DNA of 64,000 nt from assembly GCF_016827595.1 (NCBI RefSeq), contig NZ_JAECMS010000002.1, positions 248,001 to 312,000 on the forward strand, read 5' to 3'. Both the position numbers and the translations under genes were made by a program. This document shows positions 8,560-17,313 of this stretch, in pieces. A model generated the notes under the pieces. That model had not been told where the DNA came from. It did no database searches and was given only the letters and a program-made list of their open reading frames with translations. The stretch comes from Luteirhabdus pelagi. Its GTDB lineage: Bacteria > Bacteroidota > Bacteroidia > Flavobacteriales > Flavobacteriaceae. Position 1 is the first letter of the stretch. Each line of letters opens with the position of its first letter.

Positions 8560-10173
8560 ATGTGTAACGACCACCATTTTTCACCCAACAAAGCTAAACA
8601 CGAAAAACACCATGATCGTGAACATACGCTCTGGAACCGACGATCTTTCCTTCAAGCCCTAGGTCTTGCAGGAACCGGAAGTATCATGTTGGCAGGAAGC
8701 AATATTACGGCAAATAGACCTTCACCGCTTTCGGTGGCGCTCTCGCAAAGCGAAAACGACCGAATTTTGGTCATTATTCGTCTAAAAGGTGGAAATGATG
8801 GGCTAAATACCATAGTTCCTATCTACGATTATGCTACCTATGCTAACTTACGACCTACGATTCGCCATCAAGAAAATGAGTTGATAAATCTAGATGCTGA
8901 TTTTGGGATTCCTGATTATTTGACCGCTATGGAAACCATGTGGGGCGATGGAAAGATGAAGGTAGTGCACGGCGTAGGTTATCCGGAACAGAATCTTTCC
9001 CATTTTCGATCATCCGATATTTGGGCCTCGGCAGCCGATACCTACTTTGAACCAACCGGATGGTGGGGACGCTATTTTGAAGAGTTGTATCCAGATTATA
9101 TCATCAATCCGCCTGAAACGCCGCCAGCAGTTCAAATAGGAAGTATTGGAAACCTCACCTTTGAAGGTACCGAATCCAGTTACGCTTTTGCGGTTGCAAA
9201 TCCAGCGCAGCTTGCCAATGTAGCCGAGAATGGTACTATTCACGATGTTACGAACCTTCCAGAATGTGTGTACGGCGATAAACTGCTTTTTATGCGGGCC
9301 ACCGCCAACACAACTTTTACCTATGCGGGTGTTATTAGCGATGCCTACGATTCGGCCACAAACGATGTTCCCTACTCCAATGCCGATCTTGCACAGCAAT
9401 TGGCAATAGTCGCTAGAATGATTAAAGGTGGTTTAGGCACAAAAGTTTATATGGTTACCTTGGATGGTTTCGATACCCATGCGAATCAGTTAGCAGACCA
9501 CCAAACATTGTTGACCGACCTTTCAGAATCGATAAATCATTTCTTTAACGATTTGGCTACTGCTGGCTATGATGATAAGGTTTTGGCCATGACAATTTCA
9601 GAGTTTGGAAGAAGGCCTTACGAGAATGGTTCTGATGGTACCGATCACGGGGCAGCTTCTCCCGTAATGCTGTTTGGGGAAGGATTGAATGGTAGTGGTT
9701 TCGTTGGCGAGCACCCCGATTTGAATGAATGGGATAACAATGATAATCTTATTCCTTCAACCGATTTCAGAAATGTTTACGCTTCGGTGCTCACGGATTG
9801 GTTCTGCTTAGATGCTTCAGTCATTGAAGATATGCTACTCAGTGACAGTTATGATGCGCTGCCTACCGGCATGTCGTGTGCGCCGCTTTCAAATGAATTA
9901 TTTGGTACGGTTTCTAGATTCAAACATGTTCCTTTTTATCGCAACGAGAACTCCTATATCGAACTCACCTTACAAAACGGTGCTTTCGTGGAAGTGAAGC
10001 TTTTCGATATCATGGGCCGCGAGATCGGAATGCTGAAAAACGAATTGCTTTCGGCCGGTACCCACACCATTAATGTAAAAACGAGTGTGGGCACAAAACT
10101 TTCGTATGGCCATTATGTATATCAAATCAAAACAGGTGGTCAGCGCTACAGCAATAAAATCGTGATTCGTTAA
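8560..10173 (+). CDS. DUF1501 protein with Tat signal and T9SS sorting domain
   Basis: A 537-residue DUF1501 (alkaline-phosphatase-like fold) protein. The N-terminus carries a twin-arginine signal, WNRRSFLQALGLAGTGS, near residues 26-42, after a charged His-rich leader. The domain body shows RLKGGNDGLNTIVP near 75, GYPEQNLSHFRS, TLDGFDTHANQ and SEFGRRPYENGSDGTDHG, which are the usual metal-site motifs. The last 80 residues form a type A T9SS sorting domain with VKLFDIMGREIGML and ending YSNKIVIR. It would therefore be folded in the cytoplasm, cross the inner membrane by Tat, and then leave by T9SS (inference from motifs). It is the second gene of the DUF1800 pair, and its stop is 2 bp from that of the converging YheT gene. 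Confidence 0.92.
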   Translation: MCNDHHFSPNKAKHEKHHDREHTLWNRRSFLQALGLAGTGSIMLAGSNITANRPSPLSVALSQSENDRILVIIRLKGGNDGLNTIVPIYDYATYANLRPTIRHQENELINLDADFGIPDYLTAMETMWGDGKMKVVHGVGYPEQNLSHFRSSDIWASAADTYFEPTGWWGRYFEELYPDYIINPPETPPAVQIGSIGNLTFEGTESSYAFAVANPAQLANVAENGTIHDVTNLPECVYGDKLLFMRATANTTFTYAGVISDAYDSATNDVPYSNADLAQQLAIVARMIKGGLGTKVYMVTLDGFDTHANQLADHQTLLTDLSESINHFFNDLATAGYDDKVLAMTISEFGRRPYENGSDGTDHGAASPVMLFGEGLNGSGFVGEHPDLNEWDNNDNLIPSTDFRNVYASVLTDWFCLDASVIEDMLLSDSYDALPTGMSCAPLSNELFGTVSRFKHVPFYRNENSYIELTLQNGAFVEVKLFDIMGREIGMLKNELLSAGTHTINVKTSVGTKLSYGHYVYQIKTGGQRYSNKIVIR

Positions 10174-10175
10174 AA

Positions 10176-11135
10176 CTAATTGCTCTTTAGAAACGACACA
10201 GCTCTTTTTTCGGAATAATAGCGTGCATTGGTTTCATGAAACCCAACATGTCCGCCATATTTTGCATACTCAAAATATAGGCTTGAAGATTTCTCCGCTA
10301 AGGTGAAGGGGTAACTTTCTTCTGAAAGGAAAGAATCATTTTCTGCGTTCAATAGTAGGACAGGAATTGAAATATGCGGCAAAAATTGCCCAGAACTGCT
10401 TTTATCATAATAATCCGAAGCATCGGTAAAGCCATGCGCCGGTGCCGTATACAGATTATCGAAATCCAAGAGTGAACGAATTTGTTTTAGTTCAGCTTTT
10501 GTCATTTCCTCGGGGAAGTGATTCATTTTCTGCTTGTATTTCTTTCGCAGGTTTAGCAGAAAAGTAGATCGATAAATGATATTATGGAACGCCTCCAGTT
10601 GCTCCAATGTTTCTTTTAAATCTAAGGGCGTGGAAATCGCAACCGCTCGCTTGATTTCCTTAGGTACATCTCTTCGTTCTCCCAGATATTTCAACACCAT
10701 ATTCCCGCCTAGGCTAAATCCTATCAATCCAATAGAATCGTATGTATCCTTTCCCAAAAGATAGGTTATCACCGCTTCCAGATCTTCTGTTTTTCCCGCG
10801 TTATAGGATTCGTATCTAGTATTTGTTTCACCGCTACATCCTCTAAAATTGAACGCGCATGCATCCCAACCTGCCTCAACCAATGCCTTTGCTTGTCCCC
10901 GCATGTAGGTGCGCTGCGCATTACCCTCCAATCCGTGCAATAGAATCGCAATTTTTGTTGAAGGTTTATTGGAATACGAAAAATCGAGGTCCAAAAAATC
11001 GCCATCGGGTAAGGTTACTCGTTCCCGATGTTGCTCGACCTCAGGCTTCGGACGCAGTTTTGCGGAATATATGGTAGAAAAATGACCTGATTTAAATAAT
11101 CCTTTTGGTCGATATGTAGATTGAATTAGTGGCAT
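10176..11135 (-). CDS. YheT/EMB8-type alpha/beta hydrolase
   Basis: A 319-residue alpha/beta hydrolase of the YheT (EMB8) group. The oxyanion strand is ILLHGLEGNAQRTY, followed by AFNFRGCSGETN, then the nucleophile elbow GLIGFSLGGNMVLKYLGE with the catalytic Ser. A late Asp in NAENDSFL and the His in KYGGHVGFH complete the triad. The typical YheT start STYRPKGLFKSGHFSTIY supports the ATG at 11135 (MPLIQ); a longer frame would have to use a TTG. Physiological substrates of the family are poorly known; they act on short esters or lipids. It is divergent from the tetR gene, and the operator between them may control both. Confidence 0.9.
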   Translation of the reverse strand: MPLIQSTYRPKGLFKSGHFSTIYSAKLRPKPEVEQHRERVTLPDGDFLDLDFSYSNKPSTKIAILLHGLEGNAQRTYMRGQAKALVEAGWDACAFNFRGCSGETNTRYESYNAGKTEDLEAVITYLLGKDTYDSIGLIGFSLGGNMVLKYLGERRDVPKEIKRAVAISTPLDLKETLEQLEAFHNIIYRSTFLLNLRKKYKQKMNHFPEEMTKAELKQIRSLLDFDNLYTAPAHGFTDASDYYDKSSSGQFLPHISIPVLLLNAENDSFLSEESYPFTLAEKSSSLYFEYAKYGGHVGFHETNARYYSEKRAVSFLKSN

Positions 11136-11151
11136 AGAAAACTTCAAAAGC

Positions 11152-11159
11152 CAAAATTA
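11152..11159 (-). promoter_or_regulatory. -7 box (TAATTTTG) of the YheT gene
   Basis: On the minus strand TAATTTTG fits TAnnTTTG and lies 16 nt before the ATG at 11135. Its -33 region would fall on the AGATACC palindrome at 11180-11197, so a repressor bound there could block this promoter too. A clear TTG is missing. Confidence 0.4.
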
Positions 11160-11169
11160 TGTAAAAGGA

Positions 11170-11200
11170 TTGGATACTTAGATACCGATTGGTATCTTTG
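11170..11200 (+). promoter_or_regulatory. tetR promoter with overlapping 18-bp inverted-repeat operator
   Basis: TTG at 11170-11172, a 20-bp spacer and TATCTTTG at 11193-11200 give a full Bacteroidota promoter. Inside it, AGATACC (11180-11186) and GGTATCT (11191-11197) form a perfect inverted repeat around GATT. The repeat covers the spacer and enters the -7 box. This is the expected layout for autorepression by the TetR protein encoded immediately downstream; the ATG starts 4 nt after the box. Confidence 0.75.
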
Positions 11201-11204
11201 TTGT

Positions 11205-11816
11205 ATGCGAGATGCTGAAGCGACAAAAAATACCATTTTAGAGGAGAGTGCAAACCTCTTCAACACCCAAGGGTACAAGGCTACGTCGTTAAGTGATATC
11301 ACTAAGGCGACAGGCTTTACCAAAGGAGCGATTTATCGTCATTTCAACAATAAGCAGGAGTTGGAAACGGCAGCGCTCAGTAGGTTATCGACTATTATGT
11401 TTGAAGAATTAGGGGCATCAATACGAGCCGCTAATACCTTCCGCGAAAAATTTGAAGCCGTGTTTTCCTATTTTGAAAACTATATGCATTCGCCTTTATA
11501 TGAAGGGGGTTGCCCGCTAATGAACGTAGCGGTTGAAGCCGACGACAGCAATCCAATCTTACGCAGACAAGCCATGGTTATTTTAAAGGAGTTACGGCAG
11601 TCGGTAACCAAGCTTATCGAAAATGGAATTAAGAATGGTCAAGTGCTTCAGGATGTCGATAGTGCCTATTTTACAACTATCATCATCGGTTCCTTGGAAG
11701 GCGGTATTATGATGAGCCGTTTGGAACAAAATGAAAGCGCCATTCGACAGTCTGTTCAGCATTTAAGAAGCGTAGTCGATTCTATTTCAATAGAAAAAAG
11801 AAGTGAGATTGTATGA
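11205..11816 (+). CDS. TetR/AcrR family transcriptional regulator
   Basis: A 203-residue one-component repressor. The N-terminal helix-turn-helix is typical: ILEESANLFNTQGYKATSL, then DITKATGFTKGAIYRHFNNK at about residues 32-51. The ligand domain has a GGCPLMNVAVEADD segment as in the TetR C-terminal subfamilies that control efflux or fatty-acid-related genes. The ATG follows its promoter by only 4 nt, so the mRNA is probably leaderless. It overlaps the downstream hydrolase by ATGA and so heads a regulator-hydrolase-thioesterase operon. Its operator is likely the AGATACC inverted repeat; the inducer is unknown, though an acyl ester is a fair guess from the neighbours. Confidence 0.93.
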   Translation: MRDAEATKNTILEESANLFNTQGYKATSLSDITKATGFTKGAIYRHFNNKQELETAALSRLSTIMFEELGASIRAANTFREKFEAVFSYFENYMHSPLYEGGCPLMNVAVEADDSNPILRRQAMVILKELRQSVTKLIENGIKNGQVLQDVDSAYFTTIIIGSLEGGIMMSRLEQNESAIRQSVQHLRSVVDSISIEKRSEIV

Positions 11817-12679
11817 AGAAGATGATACCAAAAATATTAGGAAGCTATTTGAACCTTACCGCTCCGCTGTTTCCCAAGTTAAGTCGTGAGCATGCGTTCA
11901 AAATATTGTGTTATGTGAAGCGAACACCGCTATCGGAAGCCGGCAAACAATTTGTTGAAACAGCCGACACCCAGTTTCTGGAAGTACCAGATAGTCCCGT
12001 AGCCTTACATTCCTGGGGGCATGGCCCAAAAAATATTTTATTTCTGCATGGGTGGAAAAGCCACTCCAAACGCTGGCAACCCTATCTAGCAGAACTAAAT
12101 CCAGAGGAATATACCCTTTACTCCATCGATGCACCGGCACATGGATTTTCACCTGGAAACCAATTAAACTTGGAAATGTATCGACAGGCAGTTGCATTGG
12201 CACTTGAGGAAATCGGAAGTATCGATTGCCTTATCGCGCATTCCTTGGGAAGTCTGGTAACGGCCTATACCTATCTAGAAAATCCTGAAATTGATGTAAA
12301 ACGCTATGTTATCATGGGTGCACCTGAAGGAATGCAGTCTATTTTCGATTATTTTCAGGATTTACTGAGTCTTTCCGATAGAACTATGACAAACCTTCAC
12401 AAAAAGATCGAACCTATTTTAAAGCTTCCTGCGGAAGCAATAACGATGAAAAATTTCTTTGAAATCGTTCAGGCTCCTACACTCGTAATTCATGAAAAGA
12501 GTGATATGGTAACGCCTTTTGCCCCAATTCAACAAGCCGTTCAAAACCAAGAAAATATTGAAACCTTCTTTACCGAGGGGCAAGACCATAATTTGACAGA
12601 AGAAGAAACCTTAACCAAAATATTCGACTACCTTACGTCGACCAAAATAAAAGAAAGCTATGTATCTGAAAGAATTTGA
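11813..12679 (+). CDS. Alpha/beta hydrolase
   Basis: A 288-residue alpha/beta hydrolase. The oxyanion region is ILFLHGWKSHSKRW, then SIDAPAHGFSPG, and the nucleophile elbow CLIAHSLGSLVTAY near residue 143. A late Asp in VIHEKSDMVTPF and His in EGQDHNL complete a credible triad. No signal peptide is evident, so it is cytoplasmic. It overlaps the tetR gene by 4 bp and the thioesterase gene by 20 bp, which points to a tightly coupled operon. The chemistry is probably ester hydrolysis; the substrate is unknown. Confidence 0.88.
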   Translation: MKKMIPKILGSYLNLTAPLFPKLSREHAFKILCYVKRTPLSEAGKQFVETADTQFLEVPDSPVALHSWGHGPKNILFLHGWKSHSKRWQPYLAELNPEEYTLYSIDAPAHGFSPGNQLNLEMYRQAVALALEEIGSIDCLIAHSLGSLVTAYTYLENPEIDVKRYVIMGAPEGMQSIFDYFQDLLSLSDRTMTNLHKKIEPILKLPAEAITMKNFFEIVQAPTLVIHEKSDMVTPFAPIQQAVQNQENIETFFTEGQDHNLTEEETLTKIFDYLTSTKIKESYVSERI

Positions 12680-13139
12680 AATCCGATGGGACGATGTAGA
12701 TGCCAATCGACATTTACACAATAGTGCCTATATCGATTATATGAGCCATACCCGAATGAGCTTTTTTAGCGATAAAGGCTTCGGACAACGACATTTGGCC
12801 GAAATGAACCTCGGGCCGGTAGCCCTGTATGAGCGTATGTATTACTTCAAGGAAGTATTTCCAGGAGCACCCATTCGTGTTTCCATCGAATTGAAAGGGC
12901 TGTCGGAAGAAGGTACCTTTTTCGAGTTTCGCCATAACTTCTACGACCAAAATGGTAAAAATGTGGGTCGCTGTGAAATGCTAGGCGCTTGGATCGATTT
13001 AAAAAAGCGCAAGCTAGTGCCACTTCCAGAAGAACTATTCGATTTTCTGGATCATATAGAGAAAACGGACGATTTTAAAACCTTGACAAAGGAAGATACC
13101 CGCAGACACGGGCAATTCCCAGAAGATCTATCGGAATAA
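12660..13139 (+). CDS. Acyl-CoA thioesterase, hotdog fold
   Basis: A 159-residue 4HBT-type protein. The opening FEIRWDDVDANRHLHNSAYIDYM holds the catalytic Asp and His region of the YbgC/FadM-type hotdog thioesterases. The remainder has the expected central strand pattern ending in CEMLGAWIDLKKRKL. Family members hydrolyse acyl-CoA thioesters. The start overlaps the upstream hydrolase by 20 bp, and both are under the TetR gene, so the operon probably deals with acyl groups. Its stop lies 3 bp before that of the converging gene. Confidence 0.9.
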   Translation: MYLKEFEIRWDDVDANRHLHNSAYIDYMSHTRMSFFSDKGFGQRHLAEMNLGPVALYERMYYFKEVFPGAPIRVSIELKGLSEEGTFFEFRHNFYDQNGKNVGRCEMLGAWIDLKKRKLVPLPEELFDFLDHIEKTDDFKTLTKEDTRRHGQFPEDLSE

Positions 13140-13142
13140 GCC

Positions 13143-13505
13143 TTATTCTTCCGAATCGTAGAAAAACTGTTCCTTCACGATTTTACCGTCCTTCACTTGG
13201 TAGATGCCTATTTCAGCCATCTGACTACGCTGACCGCTAGGTTTATGGGTAGTATCCATTTCATGACGAACGCTAAACCAGTTATCGGCTACGATAGGAC
13301 TGCTGGTCTTAGTGCTATGTACTTCGAAATTCTCTTCCCACCATTCCCCTTTTTTGGCCAGTTCGTCCATCCCGTTTGCAACGGGATTTTCTCCTCCCGG
13401 CTCAATACTGACGATATTCGGACTATACAATTCTTGGTAACAGCGTGCTTCTTGTCCGCTATTACACCATTCTACTAAGTTGTTGGCAATTTCTTGAGTT
13501 GTCAT
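13143..13505 (-). CDS. SnoaL-like (NTF2-fold) protein
   Basis: A 120-residue single-domain protein of the NTF2/SnoaL superfamily, with the start at MTTQEIANNLVEWCNSG. The cone-shaped fold pattern is visible: two N-terminal helices, YSPNIVSIEPGG, then strands including NWFSVRHEMD and QMAEIGIYQVKDGKIVKEQFFYD. Such proteins act as isomerases, cyclases or ligand-binding partners; nothing here settles which. An ATG 15 bp upstream is possible but unlikely. It is monocistronic and convergent with the thioesterase gene. Confidence 0.8.
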   Translation of the reverse strand: MTTQEIANNLVEWCNSGQEARCYQELYSPNIVSIEPGGENPVANGMDELAKKGEWWEENFEVHSTKTSSPIVADNWFSVRHEMDTTHKPSGQRSQMAEIGIYQVKDGKIVKEQFFYDSEE

Positions 13506-13573
13506 CTGATTGATTTTCAACTAAAAGTACGTAAAAAATCAATTCGATTTATAACAGAAGTATGATGAAAAGG

Positions 13574-14380
13574 TTAGGGTTTTTGTTGAAAGGTATAGCC
13601 TAAGATTTCCGTAAGCTGAACCGAATTCACCTCTTTGAATTTTTGGTCGGATCGCTCCGAACGGTATTGCGGTGGTTCGAGTGAAAGTTTCCTTGCCTTT
13701 TCGGTATAATAATCTTCTTTTGTTGGGTGAAGGGGGTGTACGGCATTGAAAATATGCCCGAAGGCATCTTTCATAATAATTGCCGTTAAAATATTCAAGC
13801 AGTCTTCCCGGTGAATAAGATTAACAGGAGCCTCGCCATTGGCCAAATCGGTCCGTCCTGCTAAAAATCGAACCGGCTGACGGCTTCCGCCGACCAAACC
13901 ACCAAAGCGTACCACCGATGTTTCAAAAGCTTCCGCACGGAAAAAATCTTGCTCTACCTGAAGCAACTGTCGACCGTTTTCGGCCTCGGGCTGCGGGTTG
14001 TCCTTTTCAGTGACGCTTCCTTGGGCATCGCCATATACCGATGTGCTACTGATAAGAATAACTTTTGAAACACCCGCTTTTTCAATAGCTGAGCGATAGT
14101 GCGTCATCTTTTTCACAAAATCGGTACCTGAATTATGCCGTAATCCCGGGGGAATCATTATGATAAGAATATCGACATCTTCAAGAACGGCTCTCACTTC
14201 CCCTTCAACACCCTGCTCGGTAATCAAAAGTTTATACGCTACTATTCCTTTTTGTTGAAATTGCGCGGCTTTTTGGTTGCTACTAACCGAACCCTTCACT
14301 TTAAATCCTAATGTATTCAACCGACTATAAAGTGGCTTTCCCAACCATCCCAGTCCGGTAATTGAAATTGTGTTACTCAT
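13574..14380 (-). CDS. NAD(P)-binding epimerase-like protein (YeeZ type)
   Basis: A 268-residue Rossmann-fold protein resembling YeeZ and extended SDR epimerases. ISITGLGWLGKPLYSRL binds the dinucleotide, and VILISSTSVYGDAQG carries the Ser and Tyr-like region. VVRFGGLVGGSRQPV and LIHREDCLNILTAI are typical of atypical SDRs. Substrate is unknown; a nucleotide-sugar or lipid-linked role is often guessed for this group. The start overlaps the end of the M28 peptidase gene by 8 bp, so they are coupled. Confidence 0.85.
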   Translation of the reverse strand: MSNTISITGLGWLGKPLYSRLNTLGFKVKGSVSSNQKAAQFQQKGIVAYKLLITEQGVEGEVRAVLEDVDILIIMIPPGLRHNSGTDFVKKMTHYRSAIEKAGVSKVILISSTSVYGDAQGSVTEKDNPQPEAENGRQLLQVEQDFFRAEAFETSVVRFGGLVGGSRQPVRFLAGRTDLANGEAPVNLIHREDCLNILTAIIMKDAFGHIFNAVHPLHPTKEDYYTEKARKLSLEPPQYRSERSDQKFKEVNSVQLTEILGYTFQQKP

Positions 14381-16739
14381 CTATTTTTCTTTCTTCCGAA
14401 GCGTATACGGAATCGTTTTGAATTAGTTGAAAGGAATCGGGGTTAAATTCTTCCTTCACCACAATGGCATCGGTAATGATAAACGGTTTTGGCATCATAT
14501 CCTTAGGTCGCTTATTGATGCTAAACTGCGAATGATCCAATAAATCGAAAGAATAGGATAGCGTAGTGAAGGTCACGCCTGTTTCTGAAGCCGTAGAATA
14601 CCTAACTTCTAGAGAATCGCGATCATCCATCCAATACCGCAATAACATATTGCTTTGTCTGCTACCAATGGCATATCCAGAACTATCGATAGGAACGGTT
14701 TTCCCATTAAATTGAAGCGTATTGAACTGAACTGAGGCATCGGCATACAAATTCAACTGATTGATCTTGCGTTCAGGGTAAAACGTAAGCTGAACGTTTC
14801 TTCGTCGGTTTACGATGGTATCCCGTTGTACTTTTAAAGACACCCCTTCAACCATTTTGATGGGAGCTTCAGCAGCATAGGTATATTGGGTATTATACTT
14901 ACTTCCCGAAGCAGCCGTCACGTATTTTGATGCTTCCTCGGGTGCTTCACCCAAATAGCCTTTCGTCCAATCATCCAATAATTCATCGTAGGTAAGCCAA
15001 TACGCTTTGCCTTCTGTTTCATCTAAATAGTACAACAAACTGTTAGGCTTTTGTCGTGTATCGTCGAAATCGCTATTAGCATGGGCTCCGATTAAAAAAC
15101 CGATGGCTGCAATCAGACAGCCCGCTGCCAAGAATTTCTTCCATTGATAAGCTCCTAAGACAGGCAGCAACAATCCAAATAATAATACCGTAAACACTGC
15201 ACTGATAAAAACATGGTCGGATCCCAATCCCACAGGGAAAAATTGAATCAATGGTGAAAAGATAAAAATGGCTGGCGCTGAAAGCAAGGCTAACAACAAT
15301 AGATTTGGTCGATCCTGTTTTATGATAATCCAAAAAATGAGTAGTGCAAAATATACCGGAATAATAAAGTACGCGGCTCCTTTCAGAAAAAGAAAAACAG
15401 CCGTATTCACCAATAACCAAAGTACCAAAGGCGCCACGAATAATCCCGCCAATTGATGCTTCCGACCCCATTTTCGATATAACAAAAACATAATTGCATT
15501 GGTAAGCAGCACGAAGAAGGCGACATAAGAATGTCCGTTGTATTTAAAGCCATGTTGGACCTCAACGTATTGTGGGTAGAGATTTGTAATGAGCTCCCAC
15601 CCAAAAAACGCCACTACCCCAGAGAGTATCAATCCAACCAACAAAATCAGAAATCCTTTTCCAACGTCTCGTCCTCGAATTTTTTCCTTTTGATAGCCAT
15701 AATAGAAAATGATAAAAAACAACACTACTCCAACCAACAGCATTGGAAGAATATAGAGGAAAGGATAGTACACCATTCCGATGAAAGGCATATTGGTGTA
15801 CACATAGTCTTGATCCGCCTTCAACTTTTTAAGGCTGGAATTCGAGAAATAATCTAACAATGCCATTAAGTAACTTCCTTGATGCGCCAATGTTTCGACA
15901 TCCAGATTTTCTACGGTATCGTTGGCGGTATGGTAGTCGAAATGATCGTCGATAAAAGCAAAAAAGAAGCTATCGATATCGCCATCTTCACGAAAAACCG
16001 TAGAATCGGTATCGTTCGGCAGCATTTTGTAAACGCTATACATCAGGGAGGAAGCCACAGGGTAGGGAACATCGGCTTTGCTAAAAGCTTTGATCAGGTT
16101 TTTATTACCACCGTTGGTTTCCAAAATCATATTGCTGGGGCCACCACTTCCCCGGGCTTCAAAATTCAAAACAATTCCGACATTCTTTGCCCAACGATGT
16201 TCATTTACAAACAATCGGGCGCCATCGAGACCGATTTCCTCCGCATCCGAAAAGAGCACGATAATATCGTTCTCTGGGGTTTTTCCGCTTGCCTTGTAGG
16301 CGCGAAGGCTTTCTAAAATGGTTACGATGCCACTTCCGGCATCGCTGGCTCCTGGGGAAGGGACCAAGGCACTGTCATAATGCGACAGGAGCAATAAGGC
16401 ACGTGAGTTTTCACTTCCTTCCCAACGCGCCACGATATTCACGGGCTTATCTAACCCTCGGGCATTCGGCCTATACACAAACCCTTCCTGGGTTTCAACT
16501 TCGAAGCCGAGGGCTTTCAGTTCATCGACTAATACGTCACGAACGCGGTCGTGTTCATCACTACCGTGATAATGCGGCTTGACAGCAATCTTTTCGAGCA
16601 TTGAAAAAGCCCTCTCGGTAGAGAATGATTCTTCCGAAACATCTGAATCATCAACATTATGAGGCATCAACAATCGAAAGCTTAAGAAAATCAATAGTAA
16701 TACAAGCAGAAAAGAGAGAAGCGGAAAGCGATTTTTCAT
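14373..16739 (-). CDS. M28 family membrane metallopeptidase
   Basis: A 788-residue protein with an N-terminal anchor, an M28 (Zn aminopeptidase) domain and a polytopic C-terminal part. Zinc ligands and catalytic residues are readable: LLLLSHYDS gives His, SPGASDAGSGI the bridging Asp, FSDAEEIG the Glu pair, VLNFEARG the next acidic residue, and FDYHTANDT the last His. From about residue 310 come eight or so hydrophobic segments and then a soluble beta-rich tail. The layout recalls the yeast vacuolar membrane protease and ER metallopeptidase 1. The peptidase domain would face the periplasm. It probably trims exported peptides; the physiological substrate is unknown. Confidence 0.92.
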   Translation of the reverse strand: MKNRFPLLSFLLVLLLIFLSFRLLMPHNVDDSDVSEESFSTERAFSMLEKIAVKPHYHGSDEHDRVRDVLVDELKALGFEVETQEGFVYRPNARGLDKPVNIVARWEGSENSRALLLLSHYDSALVPSPGASDAGSGIVTILESLRAYKASGKTPENDIIVLFSDAEEIGLDGARLFVNEHRWAKNVGIVLNFEARGSGGPSNMILETNGGNKNLIKAFSKADVPYPVASSLMYSVYKMLPNDTDSTVFREDGDIDSFFFAFIDDHFDYHTANDTVENLDVETLAHQGSYLMALLDYFSNSSLKKLKADQDYVYTNMPFIGMVYYPFLYILPMLLVGVVLFFIIFYYGYQKEKIRGRDVGKGFLILLVGLILSGVVAFFGWELITNLYPQYVEVQHGFKYNGHSYVAFFVLLTNAIMFLLYRKWGRKHQLAGLFVAPLVLWLLVNTAVFLFLKGAAYFIIPVYFALLIFWIIIKQDRPNLLLLALLSAPAIFIFSPLIQFFPVGLGSDHVFISAVFTVLLFGLLLPVLGAYQWKKFLAAGCLIAAIGFLIGAHANSDFDDTRQKPNSLLYYLDETEGKAYWLTYDELLDDWTKGYLGEAPEEASKYVTAASGSKYNTQYTYAAEAPIKMVEGVSLKVQRDTIVNRRRNVQLTFYPERKINQLNLYADASVQFNTLQFNGKTVPIDSSGYAIGSRQSNMLLRYWMDDRDSLEVRYSTASETGVTFTTLSYSFDLLDHSQFSINKRPKDMMPKPFIITDAIVVKEEFNPDSFQLIQNDSVYASEERKIDE

Positions 16740-16817
16740 TTGATCTTATTGTAGTTTTTAAATGTACAACTTTTTTGTCCGAAGTGGGTGCGTGAAACCT
16801 ATATCAGGAAATTTCAG

Positions 16818-16825
16818 TATCTTTC
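16818..16825 (+). promoter_or_regulatory. Possible -7 box (TATCTTTC) of the CBS gene
   Basis: TATCTTTC differs from TAnnTTTG only at the last base and lies 22 nt before the ATG at 16848. No clear -33 TTG. It supports placing the start at 16848 and not at the upstream in-frame ATG at 16788, which would precede it. Confidence 0.35.
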
Positions 16826-16847
16826 TATAAACCAAAAACCTAACAGT

Positions 16848-17312
16848 ATGGGCATTAAAAATTACATTGGAAAAAGGGCAAAGCCGAAGAAGGGCTCGAC
16901 CGAAAATATTAAGGTCTCCGATTATATGAGTCGAAACCTAACCACCTTTCGCCCCGAGCAGACGGTCTTGGAAGTGATGAATACTTTAATTAAAAAGAAG
17001 ATTTCTGGCGGACCCGTGGTGAATGGAAAAAATGAACTGGTTGGCATCATCAGTGAAGGCGACTGTATGAAACAGATCAGTAACAGTCGGTATTACAATC
17101 AGCCGATGGAAGATGTTCGGGTGGAAGATCACATGGTTAAGGAAGTTGAAACCATCGATGGCGAGATGAATGTCTTCGATGCCGCCGATAAGTTCCTAAC
17201 CGCTAGACGACGCCGTTTCCCCATCGTCGAGAATGGAAAGTTGGTTGGGTTAATCAGTCAGAAGGATGTCTTGAAAGCTGCGCTACAATTGAAAGGGCAC
17301 AGCTGGAAATAG
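16848..17312 (+). CDS. CBS domain protein
   Basis: A 154-residue protein made of a tandem CBS pair (Bateman module) after a basic leader MGIKNYIGKRAKPKKGS. The first CBS is VSDYMSRNLTTFRPEQTV through ELVGIISEGDCMK, the second VEDHMVKEVETIDGEMNV through KLVGLISQKDVLKAAL. Such modules sense adenine nucleotides. No effector domain is attached, so it may bind an unlinked partner. An in-frame ATG 20 codons upstream gives an unrelated extension and is rejected. The stop is 1 bp from the converging zinc-ribbon gene. Confidence 0.9.
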   Translation: MGIKNYIGKRAKPKKGSTENIKVSDYMSRNLTTFRPEQTVLEVMNTLIKKKISGGPVVNGKNELVGIISEGDCMKQISNSRYYNQPMEDVRVEDHMVKEVETIDGEMNVFDAADKFLTARRRRFPIVENGKLVGLISQKDVLKAALQLKGHSWK

Positions 17313-17313
17313 T

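Noticed and set aside
16788-16847. A longer N-terminus for the CBS protein
   Set aside because: It would include the possible -7 box, and MGIKNYIGK is the natural start.
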